From Glycine soja (lineage: Eukaryota > Streptophyta > Magnoliopsida > Fabales > Fabaceae): DNA of 64,000 nucleotides. Positions within the stretch are counted from its first letter, which is position 1. Each line of letters starts with the position of its first letter. The notes under the pieces were generated by a model. That model was not told the origin of the DNA. It worked only from the letters and a program-made list of their open reading frames with translations, and did no database searches. The stretch is from the NCBI RefSeq assembly GCF_004193775.1, contig NC_041020.1:4793657-4857656 (forward strand), given 5' to 3'. Both the position numbers and the translations under genes were made by a program. Below are positions 45,331 to 57,087 of this stretch, piece after piece.

Positions 45331-46715
45331 CTAGACGATGTTAATTAATTCTCTTTCATCATGATCATTACGATTAGCATGAATGTCGTCAGCTTCTTCT
45401 TCTCCAACAATGTTAGGAGTGATTTGTGTGGACAAAGGACTAACATATGTGTCCATGTATGAATCATCATCTTCTACATTAACACAAATTGTTTTGCATT
45501 GTAGAACCATGCACCACCTTTCATCACAAGGGTCTTGCACATAAAATACTTGTCTAGCTTGTTCTGCCATGATGAAAGGGTCATTATGGTAACCAAGTTT
45601 CTTTAGGTCTACCAACATAAATCCTATACATCGGTGCGCACACCGTTGTTGCTGTCAACCCATTTACATTTGAAAACACAAACAGTAAATTTCATATAGT
45701 TAAGCTCCCAAATTTCATCAATGAACCCAACGTAAGGGGTGGAAGCTACACAAGGATTGACATCATGCACACTTGCAAAGTGTTGAGATTCAGCCCTTAG
45801 GGTGACCCCGCTGTTTTGCATTGTAGTTTTGTCGTCTTGTGCTTTTGTGTAAAATGAATACTTGTTTATGTCGTATCCTTGTCAAGTTATAACATTTCTT
45901 TTAGGCCCATCTGCTAGCTTTCTTAATGTTTCTGAAGCATTTTCATCTACAAAGATTGTATCTTTAAACCAATCACAGAAAGTCTTGTTATGCTTTTTCA
46001 ACACCCAATTCTTTGACATTTTTGGATTATTCTGTTTGACTAAAGCTTCATGCTTAAGTATGTATGGCAAAACTTCATTACTGTTGTTCAAGACATACAA
46101 GTGAGCTTGTAACAAATCTTCTAGACTTGGAGTGATCACATGTAGTCCTCTTAAACCCTTACCACCCACTCTGTCATGATGTCGAGACTCAGGAAGGCCA
46201 ACAGGTTTAGCCTTCTCAATGTATTCTGAACAAAACAATGGCTTCTTCTGCAATGTACCTCTCAACAATAGATGCTTCTGGATGATATAGATTCTTTGTA
46301 TACCCTTTTAAGATCTTCATGTATCGCTCAACCGGGTACATCCACCGCAAATAAACAGGACCACAACATTTGATTTCTCTGACCAGATGCACAATCAAGT
46401 GAATCATGATGTCAAAGAAAGCAGGGGGAAAATACATCTCCAACTGGCATAGTATAATTGCGGTCTCATTTTCCAACTCATCAAACTTGACAGGATCAAC
46501 GACTTTGCTACATATGGCATGGAAGAAAAAGCACAGGCGAGTTATGGCTAACTTGACTTTGTTTGGCAAGATGTCTCGTATAGCCACGACTAACCATTGT
46601 TGCATCAACACGTGACAATCGTGAGACTTTAACCCTACAAGCTTAAGCTCCTTCAACTGCACAAGGCTCTTAATATTTGAAAAGTATCCTTGTGGAACCT
46701 TCACCCAACAAAGAC
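45331..46715 (-). pseudogene. TNPD C-terminal half, CACTA copy 2
   Basis: Minus strand: DUF4218-like segment (LKELKLVGLKSHDCHVLMQQ, LAITRLCFFFHAICSK, PVYLRWMYPVERYMKILKG) at 46704-46216, then 46268-45882 (KNWVLKKHNKTFCDWFKDTI), then a DUF4216-like segment at 45821-45331 (NPCVASTPYVGFIDEIWELN, YHNDPFIMAEQARQVFYVQD) ending at 45331. Frameshifts occur near 46230 and 45620. Similarity to copy 1 stops at about 46715; the tnp2 core expected upstream is absent. Several codons that are stops in copy 1 are still sense here. Confidence 0.85.
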
Positions 46716-46996
46716 ATTGACATATATAGGTAACATAAATTAATTAGTTTTTCATCGATCCCACAAGGGTTTTCGATCAAATTGATTTCATTAGTGAAGA
46801 TGGAGTTTAAGTAATTAACAAAGTGGTCTAGGGGGGTTACTTTCTGGATATATGTGGCTTTGCACAACTGTATAAGGTCCCCGATTGAGTATGAAATTAA
46901 TCTCTCTTTCCAAAAAGCATCTGAATATCTCTATCTACCTAGTTAGCTGGATGTATAGACTAGAGTACAAAATGAATAGGTATAACATAGTGTGTG

Positions 46997-47033
<37 letters not shown>

Positions 47034-47430
47034 TCAGTCACCAACTTGACCATCATAGGTATAACATAGTAAAATGACTTGCATCTGCACTTCTCTATCT
47101 GCATGAGGAATGGGATGAACAAGTCATTCACAGGAACATAACCTCTTCAGCAGTGACTCTTGAACCTGACATGACCCCAAGACTAGGTAGTTTTGTTGTG
47201 GCTGAATTTTTGTCAAGGAATGAGCATAGCCATCATGTAATCAACAATAGGAGCAACCTGAGGTTGTGGATTTTAATTAAGGGTAGGAGCTGTGGATTTA
47301 AGGTTGTGCTGCCCAAGACTAGGTAGTTTTGGTGTAATGGTGCTTGAGAGTGTAAGTGGAATTAAGGCTGTGGATTTTAGGCAACCTGAGGTGCTATTGG
47401 TAAAGAAGGTTCATCAATTTGAGGTGAGAA
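46716..47430. other. Rearranged filler with GT microsatellite
   Basis: No recognised gene. 46690-46867 has a short minus-strand frame of unknown kind. A (GT)n run lies at 46991-47032. The phrase CCAAGACTAGGTAGTTTTG occurs twice (about 47174 and 47311), showing local duplication. Confidence 0.45.
46991..47032. repeat. (GT)n microsatellite
   Basis: About 18 GT units with one interruption. Confidence 0.95.
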
Positions 47431-47439
47431 AAAAGGACA

Positions 47440-48160
47440 CTTGAGGCATTAGCAGATATGGGACTAAATGGAGAGTACAATTTGAAGGAGTTAATGACAT
47501 TGGTAAGCTTAGGAGCTGCACACACCCGTTCTGACCCAAAATTAAGACCAACCACTAGACAGATAGTAAGCATTCTTGGTGCGAAGTTATGGACATTTAT
47601 TAAAAATGCAGGTGGGTTCAGTCAAATTGAAGAAAAAAGGGTAGTACTGGGCAGAGTACAATGAAAAAGTAGTTTTACATCAATACAACACATTTGAGAA
47701 TGGGATGGAAAATGCATACATGTGTCTTTCTCAGAACTAAACAACGAAATTATAGTGATTGATTATGGGATGGTAGCACATGCATGGTTAGACCGAAATC
47801 AGTAAGCGGCAAATTTCAAACTGTTCTTATGAAATAAAAATGTTCTTTAGGAGTGAGTACTATATATAATAAGTGAGCTTGTTTCCACTTTAGAACTTTT
47901 TGGAACCGGGGATTTGGATTTTGGATCATCAATATTAATAAGTGCATGTTGAAAAGATAGATTAAATAATTATAATATAATAATTTATATTAATGATTGA
48001 TGTTTTTTAATAATTTTATACTTGATAGTAAGCATTCTTGATGGCAATGACAAATTAATTATGGGAGAAAACATGGAGAGCAGGGAAGATTGGAGAGAAA
48101 CAAATACTTGCTCTTTTTCACTGGTTAAGACAATTCAAGGTCTAGGAATACAATGAAAAG
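47440..48160 (+). pseudogene. Receptor-like kinase C-terminal fragment, split
   Basis: 47458-47578 encodes GLNGEYNLKELMTLVSLGAA and RSDPKLRPTTRQIVSIL: subdomains X-XI of a protein kinase, with the conserved R-P motif. The frame is broken after GATAGTAAGCATTCTTG (47562-47578). The same 17 bp recur at 48024-48040, where the reading continues as ILDGNDKLIMGENMESREDW to about 48160. So a 445-bp segment interrupts the fragment between direct repeats. It is plant gene material, probably captured by the CACTA element. The tail style resembles lectin-like RLK S.2 proteins, low certainty. Confidence 0.6.
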
Positions 48161-49500
48161 TTGCACAGACACCAATGAAACATGGAGCTAGTCAAGCTGC
48201 TATTTCAAGGTTAGGAGTGAAGCAGCACAGAATTAAGACCCTGTATAAAGTACAATCTACAAAATTTCACCATCCCCCGCTAAGCAAATCCCGAATTTAA
48301 TTTCCCACTGCTATAATACCATTCAAATTTGCTCGTTGTTGATGATGAAGGCATGCTAGACACACCACATGATTAATACGCCAACTATAAAAACTGAGTT
48401 TTAAGCCTGGGATCCTTGCTTTCAACCAATTCCATGAAGCCAATTTTCTTTGATCAATTAAATGGTCCAAGTGAGGCAGCATACTGTTAAAAATTATATC
48501 GTTCTTGTTCTAGCACACATAGTTGAGTTTTTTTTTTTACTAAATTGGCATGATGGTGTAAACTTAGTATTGGGGGTGGGGGTGTTATATTTATCTTCTT
48601 TCAACAATAATTGACAGCAACAATATGCAGCAACAAACCATTTTGGAAACAACAAAAACATAGCATGCAAAATAACCAATCAAGGCAGAACGAAGAAGGC
48701 AGAATAAGCAAGCAAAAACACACCAAAAACACTCTGAAGTAAGGATGTGGTGGCACTAACCTTCTAGAAGCAGTTTGTCTCTGATAGCAATTTGTTTTCA
48801 AATTTATTTCTTTCCTCCAAGGCACTACCTGCCAAAAGCTGTTAAGAATACTAGATAAGTAACTTGTAGTTCAAAAATAATAATTGAGTTGCAGACTAAA
48901 ATTTAGGGGAACAAAAAATGTTCAAAATGGGAATGGAAAGTTCCAATTTGGATCACCTCACCCACTGGGTAAGTTTGTGCTATCGCAGGAATGAATATAA
49001 GTGACCAAAATTTGGGGTTTTCAAGTAGCTAGCGACAATGAGGTTGTTAAGGTTTGCCACGTGTGAGAACGTTTTTTATTTTTTAATTGGAAGCGGAAAT
49101 TGTGAATGTGAATAAAACAATCACAGTTTAGGGTGTCTGACATGCAATAGGAGGGACAGATTCCAGAAAGACCAATGCCAAAACTGAAAAAATTAAAGCT
49201 AATCTCTGTAGAATTGTAGTTCTTGTGACATTGATAAGCAACAAAATTGAAAATGTGATGTATGTCAAAACAGTTCTGAGACGCCTCAGAGCACAACATA
49301 TTTATTCAGGTGAGTGTACACATAAATTTGGAATGTTATCTTATATGAAGTGCTAGTTAACCTTTGTGATCACTCTTCTTTTCTCTAGCAGAAAATCAAA
49401 TCACAGAAGGCAATAATCAGAAGATGAAGAGGAATATAGGTGCTTAAATGTTTCAATGATTGTGCTTCCCAATATGCATATTGTGGTGTGATCCTCTCTT
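48161..49500. other. No recognised content
   Basis: AT-rich sequence inside CACTA copy 2. Short frames on the minus strand (48297-49299) show no family motif. Confidence 0.4.
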
Positions 49501-49529
49501 TTGATCATCATTGCTTTTATGTGGAATAA

Positions 49530-50320
49530 GGTATATGGATTGTGACTGGAGAAATCATAGGGGTTATATTGATAATACTTATCACTAGATGCTTCATGTC
49601 TCGAAGATACTTCAGATCAGCCCCACCAAAAAAAAAAAATCTTAAGTCCACAATTATTTTAAACTCATGCTAGATAGTATCATAGATTAAGGTTATTATG
49701 GTCATGTGTCATGAATTATTTTTTTTTTACAACAACATTTGGAGACATGTTAAGGAAAACTACATTTCCCAGAGTTCCTATTACGGAAGTGTATGTGGCC
49801 ACTAACCATCTGAATGAAATGAATATCATTGGGAAAGGAACTTCAGGTGAGATTCTTTTTTCTCACCTTGTTGAAAAGCTGGTGGTGACAAAAAATTATT
49901 TAACCTAATCATGAATGAGTCTAGACAAAATCACAAAATACAATAAGACAGTTAAATCTAAATTTCCTAGATGCCTAGGCATAATACAGATACATATTAC
50001 TATGAAATAAGAGCTACATGAATTGGATAAGTGTTCCTAGAGTTAAAAACTTAAAATCTTGGTTCTTTGCCTTGCCTAACCAATTGAAGACATCCACTTA
50101 TTTATTTAAATTGTCCAAGCTTGATTGAATCTCTATGTATAAGGAAATCTTATTAATGGATTTCAATTTTAGGTAAGGTCTATAAGGGTACAATGACAAA
50201 TAATCTGAATGTTGCAATAAAGCACATAATCAATTATGATGGAAATGTGGACACTTTTGTCAGAGAAATTACAAGCTTATCTCATCTCAGACACCCTAAT
50301 ATCAGCAGTTGCAAACAATC
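49530..50320 (+). pseudogene. Receptor-like kinase N-lobe fragment with membrane segment
   Basis: 49536-49612 encodes WIVTGEIIGVILIILITRCF followed by basic MSRRY: a transmembrane helix and stop-transfer signal. A next block, 49730-49846, encodes FPRVPITEVYVATNHLNEMN and IIGKGTS. A GT-AG intron (49847-50172) is in phase with exon 50173-50315, giving the glycine loop GKGTSGKVYKG, VAIKHII with the ATP-binding Lys, and FVREITSLSHLRHPNI with the alpha-C Glu. The catalytic lobe (HRD, DFG) is not present. Together with the C-terminal piece at 47440, the kinase lies in the wrong order (C-terminus first). Captured, rearranged gene fragment. The protein kinase call is firm; subfamily unknown. Confidence 0.75.
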
Positions 50321-51272
50321 ACAGTTTACTTGGTGCCAACTTAAAGTGGAATTAAACAAGGAATATACTTAAAGTGCATAAAAAAGTTAAATAATGCTCA
50401 AAATAGGCAATCCTAGCTTAAATCTTACCCTTTCCTTGATGTCACCCAAAGTCGGCAACTACAACTTATAGAATTCCTCTCTGAATGCAACCACAAACCT
50501 AAATAAAGTTTAGAAACCAGTAAGAATAAGACAATTAGGATTTGTTTGATTTGTATAAATTTAAGGGACAACAAGATACATCTACTATATTATAGTATTT
50601 TCACTTTTAAAGGACTAAAGACGAATTATTGACCATAATTGATATATTAGCATTTGTATATCACTAACTCGCTGTTACTTAGTCTGTCTCTCAACTTGCA
50701 ATTACAACTTCATTGCAACTCACCATTTTTGTAGGCTTTAAATACCTGATACAATTAACAATTGTATGATGGATCAAGCTTAAGCTTCTAAGTTCTAACA
50801 GGGTGATAGAGAGTAGAATAGTTGAATGTGAACCACAAGTATAAAGTTATTATAATACACTGAAGCTCCAGTAAAAACTGAACCATGAGTACATAATTAT
50901 TATACTACATTGCAGCTACATTAAACATGTTATTGTTATTAACCAATTTCAGGACCTAGAGGACCCCTTCCCTTATTATTGAGAAAACTACCTTAATATA
51001 ATCTACTTCTATAATTAACTAAGGAGTTGAGAGAAACTATCCCAGAGTCACCATTTCTCCTTTTAAGCAGCTCTTGATGTCAAATGCCTGGGATTGCTGG
51101 ATTAAATTGTGTCATTTTGTATTGTTTTTCCTTTGAAAATTTATGTGGAATACTCTGCTATAAAGTTTAGTTGGTTTCAGTTTGAGAGACCTGGATTTCA
51201 ATTCATTACCTCCATGGATTGAGTCAATTAAACAATTTTATACATTTTTTCTTTCATTTTATGGTCTACCAG
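50321..51272. other. No recognised content
   Basis: AT-rich stretch between the kinase exon and the DUF936-type exon; no coding motif seen. It may be intron sequence carried with either fragment. Confidence 0.4.
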
Positions 51273-51339
51273 ACACCTAGGAGGAGAAGCATTTCAACTG
51301 AAAAGTTTCTATCTAAAGAGGAGAGCAGGATCCAAGCAC

Positions 51340-51693
51340 TGTTGGTTCTATGCAAAATTTGTGGTTCACTTAAACCTGCACAAGATAAAAAAAAACCAGA
51401 AAAACACAGTAAGCAGACACAACAGAGTAAGAACCCAAAGATTTACATGGTTCGGCAATGTGCCTACATCCACGGGAAAGTGCAGCTCCTCATTATCACA
51501 TTGATCATGAAATTACAAGTTCAATACAAGTAGTAGTTAGCTTTGATCTCTCTTGACTTCTTTCTGAAAACCTCTCTCAATCACCTAGCTCTCTCTCTCC
51601 CTATTGAACTCTCTGTTTTCTGCAGCAACTTTGATTTTTTGCCTCTCTATTTTCAGCCACTCTCAAAACCACCACACAGCATTACATGATCAA

Positions 51694-51765
<72 letters not shown>

Positions 51766-51882
51766 TCTAGCTATGCTTTGGTGCCAAAACCAATTCAGTT
51801 ATAATAACTGAATTCAGTTATGACAGCACCTCTTAAAGTCTTCCCACTTGTGCCATTTGTGATTTTTGAGTCACACACCACA
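51340..51882 (-). repeat. 3' LTR of the nested copia element
   Basis: Matches 55945-56427 throughout. It contains an (AT)n run of about 64 bp (51697-51760) that is only about 10 bp long in the other LTR. Confidence 0.95.
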
Positions 51883-51897
51883 AATCTCCACCTTGAC
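51883..51897 (-). other. Polypurine tract of the nested copia element
   Basis: The minus strand reads AAGGTGGAGATT immediately before the LTR start TGTGGTGTG; this is the expected plus-strand primer site of Tnt1-type copia elements. Confidence 0.7.
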
Positions 51898-51953
51898 TCC
51901 AAATCAGCGAGTGTTTATCTTGCGATTCAGGGCTGCACTTCTACCAATCTGCT

Positions 51954-54900
51954 TTAGGCATCTTCAAAATTTATCAAGTCCAAGCAGTGCTTGAACTTGA
52001 CACTAGAGAGGGACTTTGTGAACATATTAGCCGGGTTTTCTTCTGTTGAAACCTTCTCCAACTTCACCTTCTCAGATTCAATCACATCTCTGATGAAGTG
52101 TAGTTTCACATCTATGTGTTTTGTCCTCTCATGGTACATTTGGTGATTTGCTAAGTGAATGACACTTTGACTGTCACAATGAATTGTGACACAAGCTTAT
52201 GTTATTCCAAGTTCATTAATCATACCTTTAAGCCAGATTGCTTCCTTCACTCCTTCAGCTAGGGCCATGTATTTTGCTTCAGTTGTTGAAAGAGCCACAA
52301 CTAATTGTTGATTTGTTTTCCAACTGATTGTTGTACCAAACAAAGTAAACACATATCATGTTAAGGACTTCCTTGTGTCTACATTTCCTGCAAAATCTGC
52401 ATCTACATAGCCTGTGACTGCTGGTTCGTGTGTTGTCTTCTTGTACCTTAAACCAGCTTTCAAAGATCCATTTAGATACCTTAGTGTCCACTTCACAGCT
52501 TCCTAATGAGCGCTGCCATGATCTCTCATGAATCTGCTTATAATACTTACAGCATGAGCCAAATCAGGTCAGCTGCAAACCATTCCATACATTATGCTTC
52601 CAACACCACTGGCATAGGGTGTTTGATCCATTTTAGACCTTTCTTCAGCTATTTCTGGTGCTTGAATAACAGATAGCTTTTTATGATGGCCAAGTGGTGT
52701 GCTAACAGGTTTGCTTAGATGCATCCTAAACCTTTCAACCACTTTCTTGAGGTAATTGCTTTGGGACAGGAATAATTCACCCTTTGCTCTATCCCTATGA
52801 ATATCAATCCCGAGTATTCTTCTAGCTGATCCTAGATCTTTCATCTCAAATTTTGTGTTCAAGTTTTCTTTGAGTTTCATAATCTCTTCCTTATTAGCAC
52901 TTGCTATGAGGATGTCATCCACATACAAGAGAAGGTAAAAAACACACACTTCCCATTTTTCAGGATATATACACAGTTGTTATATCTGTTTCTAATGAAG
53001 CCTTATCTGATCAAGAACTCATCAAATTTGAGATACCACATTCGAGGGCTTTGCTTCAGTCCATACAAAGATTTTTTTCAGCAAGCACACCTTGTTCTCC
53101 CCTTCTTCAAAACCTTCAGGCTAGTTCATGTAAATGGTTTCCTTCAGATTTCCATGGAGAAAAGTTGTTTTAACATCCAGCTGTTCAAGTTCCAAATCAT
53201 ACTGATTTACCAGACTAAGTATGATTCTAATTGAGCAATGCTTCACAACTGGTGAAAAAATCTCATTGTAATCAATTCCTTCAACCTGTGTAAAGCCTTT
53301 TGCTAGCAATCTTGCCTTGAATCTAGGCCTTTCTACTCCTGGAATGCCTTCTTTCTTCTTGAAAATCCACTTACACCCAACAGCCTTCTGCTTCTTGGGT
53401 TGATCCACAAGTATCCAAGTCTTATTCTTTCTCAAAGATTCCATTTCTTCACTCATTGCCTGAAGCCACAGCTGGCTGTCTTCACTTTCAATTGCTTCCC
53501 TCCAGGTCTTTGGTTCTAAATTTTGAATCTCCTCAGCAACACTCAAGGCATAGCAAATAATATCAGCATGACCATACCTCTTTGGAGGCTTTATCACCCT
53601 TTTTTCTCTATCTCTAGTCAACTGATAATTGGACAAGTCATGCTGAGTAGCTAGCTCTTCATTATCTCCAGCTTCTCCTTGATCAGTGTGATCAATATCT
53701 ACGCTGCCATGATCTAAAATCTAAGAATGCTCCACCTCAAAATTGGTACTCTCACCATTTGAGTTGTTATCCTTCTGCTCCTTATTTAGCATTGCCATTC
53801 TGCTCTCATCAAAGGTCACATCCCTGCTGATGATACATTTTGTCTCACCCGGTTCCAATTTCCACAGCTTGTACCCTTTAACTCCTTCAGGATAGCCAAT
53901 GAAAACACACTTTACAGCCCTTGCATCCAGCTTTCCTTGTTTAACATGAGCAAAGGCCAGCGATCCAAACACCTTTAATTCTGAATAATCAGGTGGTTCA
54001 CCACTCCAAGCTTCCATTGGTGTCTTGAAATCTAAGGCTGATGATGGACATCTATTAATCAAATATGTTGTTGTATTTGCAGCTTCTCCCCAAAAGGTCT
54101 TTGGCAGTCCTGCACTTAGAAGCATACACCTCACTCTTTCCAAAATGGTCCTATTCATTCTTTCTGCCAAACCATTCTGCTGTGGAGTGTGAGGGACTGT
54201 TTTATGCCTTTTGATGCCTATTTTTCTAAAAAACTCATTGAACTGCTTTGAAACAAACTCCAGGCCATTGTCAATTCTTAAAAATTTTAATTTTGTACCA
54301 AGTTGATTTCCAACAAGAGTATGCCACTCTCAGAATTTTTTCAAAGCTTCTAACTTATTTTTCAAAACATACAACCATACTCTTCTTGAGAAATCATCTA
54401 TGATGGTGAGAAAGTATGAGCTTCCACCATGAGTTTTCACTCTAGATGGTCCCCATAAATCTGAATGCACATACTCAAAAGGCCTAGATGAAACATGAAT
54501 ACCCGTGCCAAAGCTTATTCTATGTGATTTACCAAGCACACAATGGTCACAAAATTCAAGTTTATCTAGTTTATCACCACCTAACAGATTTTGTTTCTCA
54601 AGTTCATGTAATCCTCTTTCATTGACATGACCTAATCTCAAATGCCAAAGTTTTGTTTTATCAATCAATGTATTACTAGCTACCGATGCATGTCCAACAA
54701 TAGTGGAACCTTCAAGAATAAACAAGCCATTACTTTTATTCTTGTTACCCTTAGCTATGATTAAAGATCCATTTGAAATCTTAAGAACACCATTTAAAAT
54801 TCTAGTTGAATATCCTAGATCATCAAACATGTTTATGGAAATAAGATTTCTTTTGAGTTCTGGAATGTACCTTACATTTTTCAGTAGATACTCTCTATTA

Positions 54901-55943
54901 TCAAACATCTTCAATCTCACAGTTCCAATGCCTTGTACCTTGCATGGGTAGTTGTCTCCTAGCAGTACATCTCTTGCTGGTTTCAGTTCCAAGGTTTCAA
55001 AATAGTCCTTTCTCGGGCTGCTGTGATATGAGCATCCAGAATCCATAATCCATTCTATTTGTGTTTTGGTATTAGAAGCTACTAAAACACCTGCATTCTC
55101 ATAACCTTCAGAGGCTTCAACAATGTCAGCAGAGTCCAAAGATCCTTTCTTGTTCTTGTTTGGGTAGTTTTTCTTGAAATGACCAATTTTGTGACAATTA
55201 AAGCATTTGAACTTTGTTTTCTGGCCATTCTTTGAATCCCTTGACCTTGATCTGGACTTCTTTCCTCTTGTTCCCTTCTTTTCACTCCTTCCCCTTGAAA
55301 TATTCAGGCTTTCACCATTATCCTCAGATTTGGAGTCTTACGGTTTTTGCATCTCCTTGGTCCTTATTGAGGTCTGGACTTCTTCTAGGGTAATGTCTTG
55401 ATCTTTGCCATAAAGAATTGCATCCTTGAAATGTTCAAAGGATTTTGGTAAGGAATTCAGAAGCAAGAGAGCTTTATCCTCCTCTTCAAGCTTTACTTCA
55501 ATATTTTCCAAATCATCAAGAATCTTGTTGAAATCAGCCAATTGTTTAGTGGCTATTCTTGACTCTGTCATCTTGAAGGTGTACAATTGTTGCTTCAAGC
55601 ATAGCCGATTTGCAAGGGACTTTGTCATATACAATGACTCCAGTTTAAGCCACATTGAGGCTGCTGTCTTTTCTCTTGCAACTTCTCTTAAAGCTTTATC
55701 TTCAAGGCATAGAATGATTGCACTTCTGGCTTTAGCAATCATCTCTAATTTCTCCTTTGAGCTTAGAGATTCATACATCCTTTCTTCTCCTTTAAGAGCT
55801 TCTGCACAGCCATGTTGAATCAAGATTGCTTCCATCTTGATTCTCCATAACCCAAAGTCATTTTCCCCTGAAAACTTCTCAATATCGTACTTTGTTGTTC
55901 CCATGTTTCTTGATCTTGATCTTTTCCCCACTGACGACGTCAC
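51954..55943 (-). pseudogene. Copia gag-pol polyprotein, one frame with stops
   Basis: A single minus-strand frame of about 1,330 codons spans the element. Order: gag (FSGENDFGLWRIKMEAIL; likely start MGTTKYDIEKF at about 55903), a zinc knuckle CFNCHKIGHFKKNY in which the last Cys is Tyr, protease (WIMDSGCSYHSS), integrase zinc finger (HLRLGHVNERGL, CDHCVLGK) and core (DLWGPS, IDDFSRRVWLY, NGLAERMNRTI), RT (WIFKKKEGIPGVERP, LDVKTTFLHG), the YxDD region near 52930 (YLLLYVDDILIAS) and RNase H (GYVDADFAGN, HTKHIDVKLHFIRD-type near 52120). In-frame stops include 55336, 54328, 53119 and several between 53110 and 52950. Apart from one possible break around 52490, no net frameshift separates gag from RNase H: the outer ORFs are all in register. 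Confidence 0.9.
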
Positions 55944-55944
55944 T

Positions 55945-56427
55945 TGTTGGTTCTATGCAAAATTTGTGGTTCACTTAAACCTGCACAAGATAAAAAAAAA
56001 ACCAGAAAAATATAGCAAGCAAATACAGCAGAGAAAGAACCTAAAGATTTACGTGGTTCGACAATGTGCCTACATCCACGGGAAAGTGCAGCTCCTCATC
56101 ATCACATTGATCATGAAATTACAAGTTCAATACAAGCAGTAGCTAGCTTTGATCTCTCTTGGTTTCTTTCTGAAAACCTCTCTCAATCACCTAGCTCTCT
56201 CTCTCTATTGAACTCTCTATTTTCTGCAGCAACTTTGATTTTTTGCCTCTCTGTTTTCAGCCACCTCAAAACCACCACACAACATTACATGATCAAGAAT
56301 ATATATATACTCTAGCTATGCTTTGGTGCCAAAACCAATTCAGTTATAATAACAGAATTCAGTTATGACAGCACCTCTTAAAGTCTTCCCACTTGTGCCA
56401 TTTGTGATTTTTGAGTCACACACCACA
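55945..56427 (-). repeat. 5' LTR of the nested copia element
   Basis: Minus-strand start TGTGGTGTGTGACTC at 56427, end ...CATAGAACCAACA at 55945. The bases that follow (AGTGACGTCGTCAG...) do not match the usual initiator tRNA-Met primer site. Confidence 0.95.
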
Positions 56428-57087
56428 AGCACCAACAAAGCCCTCTAAGGAACAACATAAGATTCAAGCGCCTACAAAGAAGGTTAATGCTAATGGAACT
56501 GTGGAGGAACCAGAAAAGTCTAGTAAGCTAAGAACTTCCATTGGAAAGAAATCAGCTAAAGTTTCTAATAGCGGACTCCCTGGAAACTTGGTCAAAGTTA
56601 CTCTAAGTAATAGAAAAGTAAAAGATGGAAGTGTTCAATGGGCTTCACTCCCATCATCTATTTCGAAGATTGGAAGGGTATATCCATTAAGAACTCCTTT
56701 GCTTTTACGTTTTACTTCTTTGATTATTGGCTGTCACAGAATATATTTGAAAAAAATGGTCTCATGAGTTACATTGAAACAACTCAAATGAGTATCATGT
56801 TAGATTCATGAATACTACTATATAATAAGTATGCCACAGGTATAAAACTTGGTCATATGATCATATCATTGTTCCTAACTTATATCCTTTCTAGATGATT
56901 ATTCAGAAGATTATATGGCATACTGAATCCTTCTGTTCAGATGAGAAATTCTTTAACTGTATTTTGTTCTTATTTTATGTTGACATTTGTGACAGGAAGT
57001 AATGAAACACAGAGATGCGACACAGATAGCATCAACTGAGGCTATGCAAGAGGCTACTACTGCTGAGAGTTTACTGCAATGTCTAAG

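Larger units (their letters stand above)
51340..56427 (-). mobile_element. Full-length Ty1/copia element (Tnt1-like order), nested
   Basis: LTRs at 51340-51882 and 55945-56427, TG...CA ends, and 5-bp duplication AGCAC (51335-51339 and 56428-56432). The coding strand is minus: gag, protease, integrase, RT and RNase H. The LTRs differ by about 20 substitutions in about 480 aligned positions by eye, plus an AT-repeat expansion in the left one. The insertion point is inside the DUF936-type exon within CACTA copy 2, so it is younger than the capture. Confidence 0.95.
51273..57087 (+). pseudogene. DUF936-type gene fragment, exon split by a copia insertion
   Basis: Exon part 51273-51339 encodes TPRRRSISTEKFLSKEESRI. 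The same frame resumes at 56433 after the copia element and its AGCAC duplication, running [15 protein letters not shown] to [19 protein letters not shown] at 56677. A GT-AG intron (56678-56995) leads to exon 56996-57087 ([30 protein letters not shown]) and a GT donor at 57088. The order W-x-S-L-P-S-S-x-x-K-x-G, then R-D-A-x-Q-I-A, then A-E-S-L-L fits the C-terminal part of plant DUF936 proteins (function unknown). Both ends of the gene are missing, as expected of a captured fragment. Apart from the insertion the frame is intact. Confidence 0.75.

Noticed and set aside
46943..47131. Frame with a long Thr-His repeat
   Set aside because: Translation of the GT microsatellite at 46991-47032.
51604..51804. 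Frame with a Tyr-Ile repeat as a gene
   Set aside because: Translation of the AT microsatellite inside the copia LTR.
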